Assembly (NCBI RefSeq): GCF_000614185.1
Contig: NZ_BAKM01000006.1
Location: forward strand, 62,001-126,000
Direction: 5' to 3'
From: Phocaeicola sartorii JCM 17136 = DSM 21941
GTDB taxonomy: Bacteria > Bacteroidota > Bacteroidia > Bacteroidales > Bacteroidaceae
DNA: 64,000 nucleotides
This document shows positions 30,601 through 39,653 of this stretch, piece by piece. Within the stretch, counting starts at the first letter, position 1; each line of letters starts with the position of its first letter. The notes beneath the pieces were generated by a model. That model saw only the letters and a program-made list of their open reading frames with translations. It searched no databases and was not told the DNA's origin. The translations under genes and the position numbers were made by a program.

Positions 30601-31595
30601 ATCAGATACACGAGAACAGACCCAGTGATAATATAGGGACAGGTGTAGGATTACTGTTGGTGAAAAAACTGGTGAGCCTGATGCATGGTGAACTAAAATT
30701 GGAAAGTGAATCAGGTCTTGGAGCTACATTTATTATATGGTTCGATCGAAGTGAACAGGGTGAAACTTTACAAGATGAGGCCACACCGGCTGTCATGTTG
30801 CCTCAGGTACCTATTGATGTGACCGAACAGAAGCCCTATCACATTCTTCTCGTAGATGATAATCAGGATTTATTGGCTTATTTACGAATGCTTTTGGCTC
30901 CCGGGTATCAGATTACTTGTGCTTCGAATGGTAAGGAAGCGCTTGATTTATTAAGTGAACTGATGCCGGATTTGGTTATCAGTGATGTGATGATGCCTGT
31001 AATGGATGGTATGGAACTTTGTCGGAAAATAAAACAGAACTTCCGGACAAGTCATTTACCGATTATTTTGCTTACTGCAAAGGTGGAAACAAGGGATTAT
31101 GTGGAAGGATTGGAGAATGGAGCAGACCTCTATGTGGCAAAACCATTTTCCTCAGATATTATAAAAGCACAGATACATAGTTTGCTGTCTAATAGAGAGC
31201 GAATGAAAGGAAGTTTCAAGACCGAACCGATGCTTCCTTCCGTTTCTGTTGCCAGCTCGCGGATTGATAAAGAGTTTTTGGAAAAAGTGACCGGTATTAT
31301 CGAAGGCAGAATGACCGATTCGGATTTTTCAGTGGATGTGTTGGCACAAGAAATTGGGATTTCCCGTACCGGATTGTTCACAAAGCTAAAAGCGGTGTCG
31401 GGTATGACTCCGAATGATTTTATTCGTGTTATCCGATTGAAGAAAGCAGCGGTATTACTTTCTCAAGGCGATGTACAGGTTAGTGAGGCCTGTTTTCAGG
31501 TTGGTTTTTCATCTCCATCTTATTTCGCGAAATGTTTTCAGGCACAGTTCGGCGTTGCTCCTACGGAATTTAAGCGTATGAAAACTGTTAATTGA
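27638..31595 (+). CDS. Hybrid two-component system regulator (HTCS) of PUL1, frameshifted
   Basis: One-protein sensor, kinase and transcription factor that detects a periplasmic oligosaccharide and activates its PUL. Corrected length is 1318 residues. Order: signal peptide; two-bladed Reg_prop beta-propeller region (about 25-690, repeats such as LWIGTVGQGLF); Y_Y_Y domain (about 700-765); membrane helix (about 770-795); HisKA with H-box FFTHMIHEIRTPLTLIL near 824; HATPase with NLLTNALKF, KDNGQGI and GTGVGLLLVKKL; receiver domain (HILLVDDNQDLL near 1068, phosphoacceptor Asp in VISDVMMPVMDG); AraC-type helix-turn-helix (about 1230-1308). The break is a G run at 30283-30287 (five, should be four), which otherwise ends the protein in the kinase domain. 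Confidence 0.96.
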
Positions 31596-31662
31596 TGTAG
31601 AACTTTGTTCTTTACGGATTTTCTTCCTATCTTGTGGCCCTCAATAAATAAGATAAGAATAG

Positions 31663-32736
31663 ATGAAACAGCTATCCGCTTTCTTTCTGTTATGCTTTTG
31701 TCTTTCGCTATCGGCGCAGGATCAGATCTCTTTGTTGTTTGTCGGTGATTTGATGCAGCATCAGGCTCAGATTGATGCGGCCAGGCAAGGAGACGGGTAT
31801 CATTACGATGATTGTTTCCGCCATGTGAAGGACGAAATCAGCCGGGCGGATGTGTCTGTAGGAAACTTGGAGGTGACATTGGGCGGAAAGCCTTATAGAG
31901 GGTATCCGGTGTTCAGTGCTCCGGACGAGTATCTTTACGCGATAAAGGATGCCGGATTTGACGTGCTGCTGACTGCTAACAATCATTGCCTGGACAAAAG
32001 GAAGACAGGGCTGGAACGCACCATCCGGATGCTGGATTCTTTGAAAATACCCCATGCCGGAACGTATAGCAATCCGGAGGAACGCCGTAAGAACTATCCG
32101 TTAGTGATAGAGAAAAATGGTTTTAGAGTTGTATTGTTGAACTATACTTATGGCACGAATGGTTTTAAGCCTGATGCTCCGAACGTGGTGAATTACATTG
32201 ACCGGGAGCAGATAAAGAAAGATATTCTGGCGGCGCGCAGGAAATTCCCCGATGTCATTATAGCCTGTATGCACTGGGGGGTGGAATATCGTTCCTTTCC
32301 CGAACGGTCGGAGCGTGAACTGGCTGACTGGTTGATCGGGCAAGGAGTAGATCATGTAATAGGTTCGCATCCGCATGTGCTCCAGCCGATGGAAATTGTA
32401 AAGGACTCCCGAACTCCTGCCCGGCACGTTGTTGTTTATTCATTGGGTAATTTTATATCGAACATGTCGAAAGAAAAAACGGATGGAGGGGCTATGGTAA
32501 AATTGAAACTGCAACGGATTTTTCGAATAACCCGTCTGGTAGATTGTGAATATGCCTTGGTTTGGACTTCAAGACCGGTTTTAAGTAAAAAAAAGAACTT
32601 TGAATTATATCCTGCTACTTTTATAAATAAATCCATTCATAATGAGGAGTTTAACGTGATGAAACGTTTCTTGAAGGGAGCTGGAGAACTATTGGAAAAA
32701 TCGAATGAAGGCATAAAAGAGTATTTTTTTGAATAA
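31663..32736 (+). CDS. CapA-family (PGA_cap) metallophosphatase-fold protein
   Basis: A 357-residue exported protein (signal peptide MKQLSAFFLLCFCLSLSAQ) of the CapA/PgsA type, a calcineurin-like fold. Visible motifs are LLFVGDLMQHQAQ, VGNLEVTLGG, LLTANNHCLDK, ACMHWGVEYRSFPERSER and VIGSHPHVLQPMEI, which carry the Asp, Asn and His residues that normally bind metal. Family members take part in poly-gamma-glutamate capsule or other envelope functions, but many Bacteroides copies lie outside capsule loci, as here, so the role is unknown. It stands alone between the HTCS gene and tRNA-His. Confidence 0.85.
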   Translation: MKQLSAFFLLCFCLSLSAQDQISLLFVGDLMQHQAQIDAARQGDGYHYDDCFRHVKDEISRADVSVGNLEVTLGGKPYRGYPVFSAPDEYLYAIKDAGFDVLLTANNHCLDKRKTGLERTIRMLDSLKIPHAGTYSNPEERRKNYPLVIEKNGFRVVLLNYTYGTNGFKPDAPNVVNYIDREQIKKDILAARRKFPDVIIACMHWGVEYRSFPERSERELADWLIGQGVDHVIGSHPHVLQPMEIVKDSRTPARHVVVYSLGNFISNMSKEKTDGGAMVKLKLQRIFRITRLVDCEYALVWTSRPVLSKKKNFELYPATFINKSIHNEEFNVMKRFLKGAGELLEKSNEGIKEYFFE

Positions 32737-32751
32737 TTTTTCCCCGAAATG

Positions 32752-32782
32752 TTTGCAGATATAAAAAAAAGCCGTATCTTTG
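32752..32782 (+). promoter_or_regulatory. Canonical promoter of tRNA-His
   Basis: TTTG at 32752-32755, 19 bp spacer, TATCTTTG at 32775-32782. Complete -33/-7 match, 29 bp before the mature tRNA. Confidence 0.8.
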
Positions 32783-32811
32783 CATCGCTTTCGAAAGGAA
32801 AGCCTAACATG

Positions 32812-32885
32812 GTGACTATAGTTCAGTCGGTTAGAGCGTCAGATTGTGGTTCTGAATGTCGTGGGTTCGAATCCCACTAGTCACC
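32812..32885 (+). tRNA. tRNA-His (GTG)
   Basis: Full cloverleaf: acceptor GTGACTA / TAGTCAC, anticodon arm TCAGA-TTGTGGT-TCTGA with anticodon GTG, T arm GTGGG-TTCGAAT-CCCAC. The encoded G just before the acceptor stem (32811) faces discriminator C73, the G-1:C73 pair specific to tRNA-His. Confidence 0.97.
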
Positions 32886-32896
32886 CTACCCCTATG

Positions 32897-32933
32897 AAAG
32901 GTTCTGTAAATCTAATGATTTATAGGACCTTTT
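32897..32933 (+). terminator. Terminator of tRNA-His
   Basis: AAAGGTtCTgTAAAT pairs imperfectly with ATTTATAGgACCTTT and continues into a run of T. Confidence 0.65.
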
Positions 32934-32964
32934 TTTATTTTCTGTACCTGTTTGTGCAATTGTC

Positions 32965-33531
32965 ATGACGATAAATTTAAACGATAATGGCGAAAGAGAT
33001 AAATATATCTTGGAGTTGTTCCGGACATCTCCTAAGGAGGCTTTTCGTTTATTATTTGATACTTATCACATGAAATTGTGCATATATGCAGTGCAACTGA
33101 CCGACTCTTTTGAAATGGCGGAAGATATAGTGCAGGATTTTTTCATCTATTTCTGGGAGAAGAAATATTATTTGAAAATAAATCAAAATCTTCGTTATTA
33201 TCTTTATTTGTCTGTGCGGAATGCGGCCGTCAATGCTTTGCAGAAAAATAACATGTTGTCTATGGAGGAACTCTCGGGCATTGATATGACTATTCCGGAG
33301 GAATCTATAGATGAAGAGGAGCAAGAGGAGCAAAATAAGTTATTATTGGAAAAACTACAGAAATTATCTCATCAGGAACTACAAGTGGTGAGAGCTGTCA
33401 TTATGGAAAATAAGAAATATAAAGAGGCGGCTGAGGAACTCCATATATCTGTGAATACTTTAAAGACTCATCTGGCGAGAGCGTTGAAGAAACTAAGAGA
33501 AGGATACAATTTGTACGCGCTGTTTTATTAA
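32965..33531 (+). CDS. ECF RNA polymerase sigma factor of the SusC/D-TlpA unit
   Basis: A 188-residue sigma-70-family factor. Region 2 is seen in AFRLLFDTYHMKLCIYAVQL and MAEDIVQDFFIYFWEKK; region 4 in LSHQELQVVRAVIMENKKYK with helix-turn-helix HISVNTLKTHLARALKKLRE. An acidic linker (ESIDEEEQEEQ) separates them. It is followed after 71 bp by a FecR-type anti-sigma gene and then a SusC with an STN domain, the classical arrangement for trans-envelope signalling, in which substrate binding at the receptor frees the sigma factor to transcribe the receptor operon. It is intact. Confidence 0.93.
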   Translation: MTINLNDNGERDKYILELFRTSPKEAFRLLFDTYHMKLCIYAVQLTDSFEMAEDIVQDFFIYFWEKKYYLKINQNLRYYLYLSVRNAAVNALQKNNMLSMEELSGIDMTIPEESIDEEEQEEQNKLLLEKLQKLSHQELQVVRAVIMENKKYKEAAEELHISVNTLKTHLARALKKLREGYNLYALFY

Positions 33532-33602
33532 AATTAAAATTCTTTTCCTTTTTTGTCACCCGTTTATTAAAAATGGCTCTCTTTCATTAAACGAAAGTGA
33601 TA

Positions 33603-34682
33603 ATGGATAAAGAGAATCAAAAAAAGAATAAAAAGTATTTTGAATATTATATAGTGCAGCGAAAGGAAGAATTTCGTTGCCGATATGATCACGAACGGTC
33701 GTGGGAAGCCTTGCAATGCAAGCTTCAAAAGAGAAGAAAACGCCGGATCGGCCTGTATTGTGTAACAGCGTCGGCAGCCCTTTTTATTCTGGTTTTAGGA
33801 ATTAGTCATATATTCTCTCTTCACAATAACACACAAAACAAAGATGCCGTAGTGGCTGCTGTAGTTTCATTTCCGGAAACAGGCAGCCGCAAGGCTATTC
33901 TTACTTTGGAGAATGGAGAAAAAGTGGACTTGTCGGTTAAAAAAGGTACGATTTCTAATGAAAGTTCTACGATCATTAATAATAATTCCAATCAATTATT
34001 GACTTATAAAAAAGTGGAAGAGGTTTCTTCAACTCCTCAGATGAATACATTGGCTGTCCCTAGAGGTGGGGAATATCAGTTGATTTTATCGGACGGAACA
34101 AGGATATGGATGAATGCTGAGAGTTTTTTGCGTTATCCTGCTTCTTTCGTTGGGGAGAAAAGAGAAGTGTTTCTGGAAGGGGAAGCTTTTTTTGAAGTGG
34201 CAAAAGATACTGAGCATCCCTTTGTCGTTCATACAAACAGACATTCAGTGGAGGTGCTGGGTACAAGTTTTAATATTTCTGCTTATCCTGACTATAAGGT
34301 ATATACAACTCTTGAAGAAGGGCGCGTTAAAGTCAGTACGGCTAAGGCATCGGTCGTGTTAAATCCAGATCAACAAGCAGTTATTGAGCCGGATAATGAT
34401 GATATAGTGACACGTGATGTGCCTGCTTACCTGTTTACTTCCTGGGCGAAGGGGAATTACGAATTTCGTAATACGTCTTTGGCTGAGATTGTCGCCCAGC
34501 TGTCACGGTGGTATAATGTGGATATCTATTTTAAAAATGAATCTTTAAAAAATAAGAGATTTGCAGGTATCATTTTCAGGGAGGAAGAACTGAGCTTTGC
34601 CATTGAAGTGATAGAAAGAGTCTCTAATGTGCATTTTACCCGTGATGGGGAAACTATTTACATTGAAGATAAGCACGAATAA
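33603..34682 (+). CDS. FecR-type anti-sigma factor
   Basis: A 359-residue inner-membrane protein. The cytoplasmic N-terminus (about 1-48) would bind the ECF sigma factor; a membrane helix follows near residues 49-68 (LYCVTASAALFILVLGI). The periplasmic FecR domain starts near MNTLAVPRGGEYQLILSDGT and contains ASFVGEKREVFLEGEAFFEV and VLGTSFNISAYPDY; the C-terminal DUF4974-like domain (FRNTSLAEIVAQLSRWYNVD) would contact the STN domain of SusC. I use the ATG at 33603, six bases after an in-frame GTG. It is paired with the upstream sigma gene. Confidence 0.93.
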   Translation: MDKENQKKNKKYFEYYIVQRKEEFRCRYDHERSWEALQCKLQKRRKRRIGLYCVTASAALFILVLGISHIFSLHNNTQNKDAVVAAVVSFPETGSRKAILTLENGEKVDLSVKKGTISNESSTIINNNSNQLLTYKKVEEVSSTPQMNTLAVPRGGEYQLILSDGTRIWMNAESFLRYPASFVGEKREVFLEGEAFFEVAKDTEHPFVVHTNRHSVEVLGTSFNISAYPDYKVYTTLEEGRVKVSTAKASVVLNPDQQAVIEPDNDDIVTRDVPAYLFTSWAKGNYEFRNTSLAEIVAQLSRWYNVDIYFKNESLKNKRFAGIIFREEELSFAIEVIERVSNVHFTRDGETIYIEDKHE

Positions 34683-34782
34683 GAAAGCAGCATGATAGGA
34701 GAGAATTGACTTTTTTAATAATAAATCAACAAACAATTATGAGTACAAAACTTTTGAGCGAAACTATTTGTCGCAAAGGCTC

Positions 34783-37700
34783 ATGGTGAAATGCTTTGTT
34801 GCATTGATCGTATTCTTTTGTTCGGTGGGTGATGCGTTTGCCCAGGCTGATACTAAAGTGACTGTCAATGTGAACAGTGTTTTAATCAGAACTGCCTTGG
34901 ATCAACTGCAAAGGGAGGCAAAGATCCATTTTGTTTATGATGAAGAGAATATTGATTCAGGAAAACGGGTGAGTTTATCTTATACTCAAACCCCTCTGAA
35001 CGTGGTTCTGGATGATTTTTGTAAACAGACCTCGTTGCGGTATGAAGTAAAAAGAAACTTGATTCTTATTTTACCAGCAAAAGCGGAGAAAAAGACCGGA
35101 AAGCATGAACCTTTTTATATGACGGGCGTGGTTACGGATGAAACCGGAGAAAGTATCATTGGAGCTACCATAATGATTGGAGGTACAAGCCAGGGTACGG
35201 TGACCGATATAGACGGCCGGTATAGCTTGCAGGTTACTCCCGGCGATTTGGTGTCATTTACTTTTGTCGGAATGGCGGATAAAGTAGTCAAGGCGCAAGC
35301 TGGCAAGAAAGTGGTGAATGTGAAGATGGAGACAAATGCCACTGCATTGGCGGATGTTGTAGTAACTGGTTATCAGACGTTGTCTAAAGAACGTGCGACA
35401 GGTTCTTATTCTGTCATTTCAGAAAAAAGTACGAAGGGTAAACTGGAAACAGATGTGTTGTCACGTATTGAAGGTCTGGTAGCGGGTATCAATAAAACTT
35501 CCAGTAACAGCAGTGATGTCGTTATTCGTGGTATTACTACTTATATGGGAAATACAAAGCCACTGTATGTAGTTGATGGTATGCCTTATGAAGGTGATTT
35601 GGCATCCATAAATCCTACTGATGTGCAAAATATAACCGTATTGAAGGACGCTGCTGCAAGTTCTATTTATGGTGCCCGTGCTGCTAATGGAGTAATTGTT
35701 ATTACAACCAAGCGCGGACAGGAAGGTAAAACTAAAGTGAGCTATAATGGTAGTGTCAAGTTGTCACCGAAGCCGGATTTTGATTATTTGAACTTGATGA
35801 GTAGTTCTGAATTGGTGGATATGCAGATTGAGGGATTTGATTATTATCATACGGCTTATGAGAATCTGAATAAACGTCGGGCTGTAAATCAGGTAGTTGA
35901 TTTGTTATATCAGCATGAACAAGGTCAGCTGACGGATGGTCAATTGGCAGATGCTTTGTTGCCTTATCGCACCAATGATAACCGTAAACAAATAGAAGAT
36001 GAATTTGCGCGTGTAGGTATTGTTCATCAGCATAATTTGGCTGTTTCTGGTGGTTCTAATAAAAATCGGTATATGGCTACTATTAATTATATGGGTGATT
36101 ATGGTAATCAAAAGTACCAAAGTAAAGATCGTATTGGCTTTAGCTTAAAAGATGATGTGGATTTCTTTAATTGGCTATCGGCTGATTTCGGGGTGACAGG
36201 AAGCTTTTATCGTTCAAAAGGTGATAATGGAGCAGGCAGTTATAGCAGTTTGATGAGCAGTTATCCTAGTTATTATATGTTGAGAGACTTACAAGGTAAT
36301 CCACTAAGTTTCCAACGTACTAAATCAGATTATGAATTGCAACGTTTGCAAAGTATAGGTTTGATGGATGAAACATATAGCCCGATAACGAACCGTGCAG
36401 AAGAAAGTTATCATAATAATTCTAATTATTATCGTTTGCATGCAGGGTTGAAATTTAAAATAATAGAAGGTCTTAATCTTGATTTGAAATATCAGACTGA
36501 AGGAACGTATGATAAAAATCGGACTTTGTATAGTAATATGTCATATACAGTACGTAATATGATAAATGATGCAGCTCAATATGATGCGGCAACAGGAAGT
36601 CTTACACTGAATGTTCCTAAGGGTGGCCAGTTGGGTGAGAGCCGTTACGAATCTTATTCATATACAATGCGTGCTCAAGTGAACTTTAATCGTGCATTTG
36701 GAAAACATGCTATATCAGCGTTGGGCGGTGCTGAACGTCGGTTGGTGCGTCGTACCGGTGCGAAGAATTATTATATGGGATATGATGATAATAGTCTGGG
36801 AGTAAAACCTATAAATCCGTTGGTTATGTCTCCTATTAATGGAACTGAGGCTTTGCTGGGATCATTTAATTGGGTTTATGGTGAATATAATTCATTGACT
36901 CATACGGAAGATCGATATGTTTCTTTCTATGCTAATGGTTCATATACATTTGACGAACGTTATTCACTGACAGGAAGTATTCGTATTGATCAATCTAACT
37001 TGTTTGGTACTGATCCTAAGTATCAGTATCGTCCGTTATGGTCTGTTGGTGGTGGTTGGCAAATTGCTAACGAGGCTTTTATGGAAGATTGTACGTGGCT
37101 GAATCGTTTGAATTTGCGTATTACTTATGGTGTGGGCGGTAATGTACCTAAGGATGCAGGACCGTATATGACTGTGGTTGACAGCGGATATAATGATTGG
37201 GTAGGAGATTTTGGCTCGTACATAAAGAATCCGCCTAACTCTCAGCTTCGTTGGGAAAAAACGGCTTCTACCAATATAGGGCTTGATTTTTCTGTATTCA
37301 ATTCTCGTTTAGGTGGTAGCATTGATTATTATTATAAGAAAACGACGGACTTGTTAGGAAATCGTAATGCGGATCCGACTTTGGGCTGGGCAAGTTTATT
37401 GCAAAATTATGGTTCGATGTTCAATAGAGGCGTGGAATTGTCGTTACAGAGTGTAAATATTCAAAATAAGAATTTTACTTGGGGCACTAATTTAATGTTC
37501 AGTTATAATAAAAATGAACTGACCAATTTGGAAGGTACAAGAGAAACTGTTTTTTATTATAGTGCATATAATGTAGCTGCAGTGGGATATCCTATAAATA
37601 GTGTATTCAGCTATCGTTATGCGGGACTTGATCCGGAAAATGGAAATGTGCTGGTCTATAATAAGGAAGGAGAAAAAGTTTCAAAAATAAGTTCTATTGA

Positions 37701-38232
37701 TGATATGGTATATTCTGGTACTCGTACTCCCAAATATACAGCGTCATTGAAAAATTTCTTCTCTTATCGTGATTTTGATTTTTCATTCATGTTTGTATAT
37801 TATGGCGGTCATGTATTGCGCGATGTCGTAGCTGGATATATGAGTGGTGCACCGAGCGCAAATCTTACTCGTAAGGCTTTAAATCATTGGAGGAAGCCGG
37901 GGGATGAAAATATTCCGGGAGTGGCTCCGTCTTTCAATAGGAATATTTATTATACAGACGCTCAGGCATGGTATTCGGCAGATACGCATGTAAAGAAAGC
38001 AGACTATATCAAATTGAGAGATATTTCATTGAGTTACAATTTGCCGAAGAATTGGTTGAGGAAATATTTTATAGAGTCGGCTGCTGTGACTTGTCAAATC
38101 AGTAATGCGTGGTGGTGGGCTGCTAATGGAGATATTGATCCGGAAGCATATACTACATCTGGGTATGGATGGGGATCCTTGACTCTTCCGAATCCTACTA
38201 CTTATACAATTGGTTTGTCTCTTAATTTTTAA
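34783..38232 (+). CDS. SusC-type TonB-dependent receptor with STN signalling domain
   Basis: About 1149 residues from the ATG at 34783, which gives a signal peptide ending VGDAFAQ. An STN (secretin/TonB short N-terminal) domain (about 25-90; VLIRTALDQLQREAKIHFVY, TPLNVVLDDFCKQTSL) would talk to the FecR partner. Then come a carboxypeptidase-like domain (MTGVVTDETGESIIGATIMI), a plug (DVVVTGYQTLSKERATGSYS, VVDGMPYEGDLASINP, AAASSIYGARAANGVIVITT) and a barrel ending TTYTIGLSLNF. The true start may be the ATG at 34739: adding one G to GG at 34778-34779 joins MSTKLLSETICRKG to LMVKCF. This gene looks AT-richer than its neighbours by eye. Confidence 0.95.
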   Translation: MVKCFVALIVFFCSVGDAFAQADTKVTVNVNSVLIRTALDQLQREAKIHFVYDEENIDSGKRVSLSYTQTPLNVVLDDFCKQTSLRYEVKRNLILILPAKAEKKTGKHEPFYMTGVVTDETGESIIGATIMIGGTSQGTVTDIDGRYSLQVTPGDLVSFTFVGMADKVVKAQAGKKVVNVKMETNATALADVVVTGYQTLSKERATGSYSVISEKSTKGKLETDVLSRIEGLVAGINKTSSNSSDVVIRGITTYMGNTKPLYVVDGMPYEGDLASINPTDVQNITVLKDAAASSIYGARAANGVIVITTKRGQEGKTKVSYNGSVKLSPKPDFDYLNLMSSSELVDMQIEGFDYYHTAYENLNKRRAVNQVVDLLYQHEQGQLTDGQLADALLPYRTNDNRKQIEDEFARVGIVHQHNLAVSGGSNKNRYMATINYMGDYGNQKYQSKDRIGFSLKDDVDFFNWLSADFGVTGSFYRSKGDNGAGSYSSLMSSYPSYYMLRDLQGNPLSFQRTKSDYELQRLQSIGLMDETYSPITNRAEESYHNNSNYYRLHAGLKFKIIEGLNLDLKYQTEGTYDKNRTLYSNMSYTVRNMINDAAQYDAATGSLTLNVPKGGQLGESRYESYSYTMRAQVNFNRAFGKHAISALGGAERRLVRRTGAKNYYMGYDDNSLGVKPINPLVMSPINGTEALLGSFNWVYGEYNSLTHTEDRYVSFYANGSYTFDERYSLTGSIRIDQSNLFGTDPKYQYRPLWSVGGGWQIANEAFMEDCTWLNRLNLRITYGVGGNVPKDAGPYMTVVDSGYNDWVGDFGSYIKNPPNSQLRWEKTASTNIGLDFSVFNSRLGGSIDYYYKKTTDLLGNRNADPTLGWASLLQNYGSMFNRGVELSLQSVNIQNKNFTWGTNLMFSYNKNELTNLEGTRETVFYYSAYNVAAVGYPINSVFSYRYAGLDPENGNVLVYNKEGEKVSKISSIDDMVYSGTRTPKYTASLKNFFSYRDFDFSFMFVYYGGHVLRDVVAGYMSGAPSANLTRKALNHWRKPGDENIPGVAPSFNRNIYYTDAQAWYSADTHVKKADYIKLRDISLSYNLPKNWLRKYFIESAAVTCQISNAWWWAANGDIDPEAYTTSGYGWGSLTLPNPTTYTIGLSLNF

Positions 38233-38250
38233 ATGATTAAATAGATAAAT

Positions 38251-39642
38251 ATGAAATTATATAAATTTTTACTTTGTGCATGCCTGGCGTTGTCTGTAAT
38301 GTCATGTGATGATTATTTGGATATACAGCCCAAAGGGATTGTAATTCCGGAAAAGAGTGAAGACTATGAACGTTTATTGAACTATGCTCAATTGCTGAAA
38401 GCTTCAGAGTCATATCCTAATTTTATGACAGATGATGTTTTTATGCCTTATGATGATGATATGACAGGAGGATTTATTTCTCTAGGGTTGCCGGATCAGC
38501 ATTTATATGCGTTTAATAGTGAAATCTTTGGAGAGGGAGAAAGTGACGGTCTTTGGGAATATTCCTATAATCGTATTTACTATTACAATGTAGTTATTGA
38601 TGATATAATGGGGGCTACTCAAGATACTGAAGAACATAAAAAGCAATTGAGGGCTGAAGCTTTGGTTGGACGTGCTTTTGAATATTTGACTTTGGTCAAT
38701 GCTTACGCCAATCATTACGATCCGTCGACTGCCGCTACAGATCCTGGAGTTCCATTGATGCTGGATAAGAATATCAATAAAACAAATCTGCAGCGTGCCA
38801 CAGTGCAGGAAGTGTATGATCAAATTAAGGCAGATTTGGATGAGGCTGCTCCTAATTTACCGGAAAAACCTGTGTTGAATGCCTATCGTGCATCTAAGCC
38901 GGTGGGCTACGGGATGTTGGCACGTATGTATCTTTATATGGGAGATTACAAAAAAGCGTTGGAGAATGCGGTAATCTCATTACAGAATAATTCAACTTTG
39001 ATGAGTCTTTTCCCTTATAAAGTAGTGGATCGTGATAAATACATTGGTAGAATTGACGTTCCGGATGGAGATGAGAATCCGGAAAATATTTATATTCGTT
39101 TGGCTCCATGGACTTTTGGATTCAGTGCTACTGCGTATGCATCTGAAGAATTGGCGTCTTTGTACGATCAGGAAAAGGACCAGCGTTACCTGTTGTATTT
39201 TACGAAATATTTAGGTGGAATAGATTTGGATTATCCTCTTTGGGCTCCTTATATTTATGCAAATATGGCTATGTCTACTCCGGAAATGTATTTGATAGCA
39301 GCCGAGTGTGAAGCCCGTATAGGTAGTAAAGACAAGGCTATGGAATATATTAATACCTTGCGCGATAACCGTATTATTGATAATGTACCTTTGGTTGCGA
39401 GTGATAACAAGGATGCATTGGTAAAAGTGCTGGAGGAGAGAAGACGGGAGATGCCTATGCTGGGTTGCACCCGCTTGATTGACTTGAAACGTTTGAATCG
39501 TGAGCCTGAATTTGCAAAGACTATTGTGCATGAGGTGAATGGTGTGGAATATAAATTGGAGCCTAACAGCCCTAAATATATTCTGCCTATTCCGCCTACA
39601 GTGCTTCGTTTTAATCCTGATATGGTTCCTAATATAAGATAA
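38251..39642 (+). CDS. SusD/RagB-type outer-membrane lipoprotein
   Basis: A 463-residue lipoprotein (lipobox LSVMSC, Cys about residue 19; DDYLDIQPKG follows) that would cap the preceding SusC barrel. TPR-like helices are visible (AEALVGRAFEYLTLVNAYAN, GMLARMYLYMGDYKKALENA) and the C-terminal family segment EERRREMPMLGCTRLIDLKR, then YILPIPPTVLRFNPDM. It is shorter than the PUL1 SusD and intact. It lies 18 bp after susC and 11 bp before the first thioredoxin-like gene, so it belongs to the same operon. The ligand is unknown; no glycosidase is linked. Confidence 0.94.
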   Translation: MKLYKFLLCACLALSVMSCDDYLDIQPKGIVIPEKSEDYERLLNYAQLLKASESYPNFMTDDVFMPYDDDMTGGFISLGLPDQHLYAFNSEIFGEGESDGLWEYSYNRIYYYNVVIDDIMGATQDTEEHKKQLRAEALVGRAFEYLTLVNAYANHYDPSTAATDPGVPLMLDKNINKTNLQRATVQEVYDQIKADLDEAAPNLPEKPVLNAYRASKPVGYGMLARMYLYMGDYKKALENAVISLQNNSTLMSLFPYKVVDRDKYIGRIDVPDGDENPENIYIRLAPWTFGFSATAYASEELASLYDQEKDQRYLLYFTKYLGGIDLDYPLWAPYIYANMAMSTPEMYLIAAECEARIGSKDKAMEYINTLRDNRIIDNVPLVASDNKDALVKVLEERRREMPMLGCTRLIDLKRLNREPEFAKTIVHEVNGVEYKLEPNSPKYILPIPPTVLRFNPDMVPNIR

Positions 39643-39653
39643 AAGATATTTTA

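Noticed and set aside
30288-31595. Separate 435-residue kinase/response-regulator gene
   Set aside because: It begins inside the kinase domain and joins the upstream frame with one base removed; it is the C-terminal half of the HTCS.
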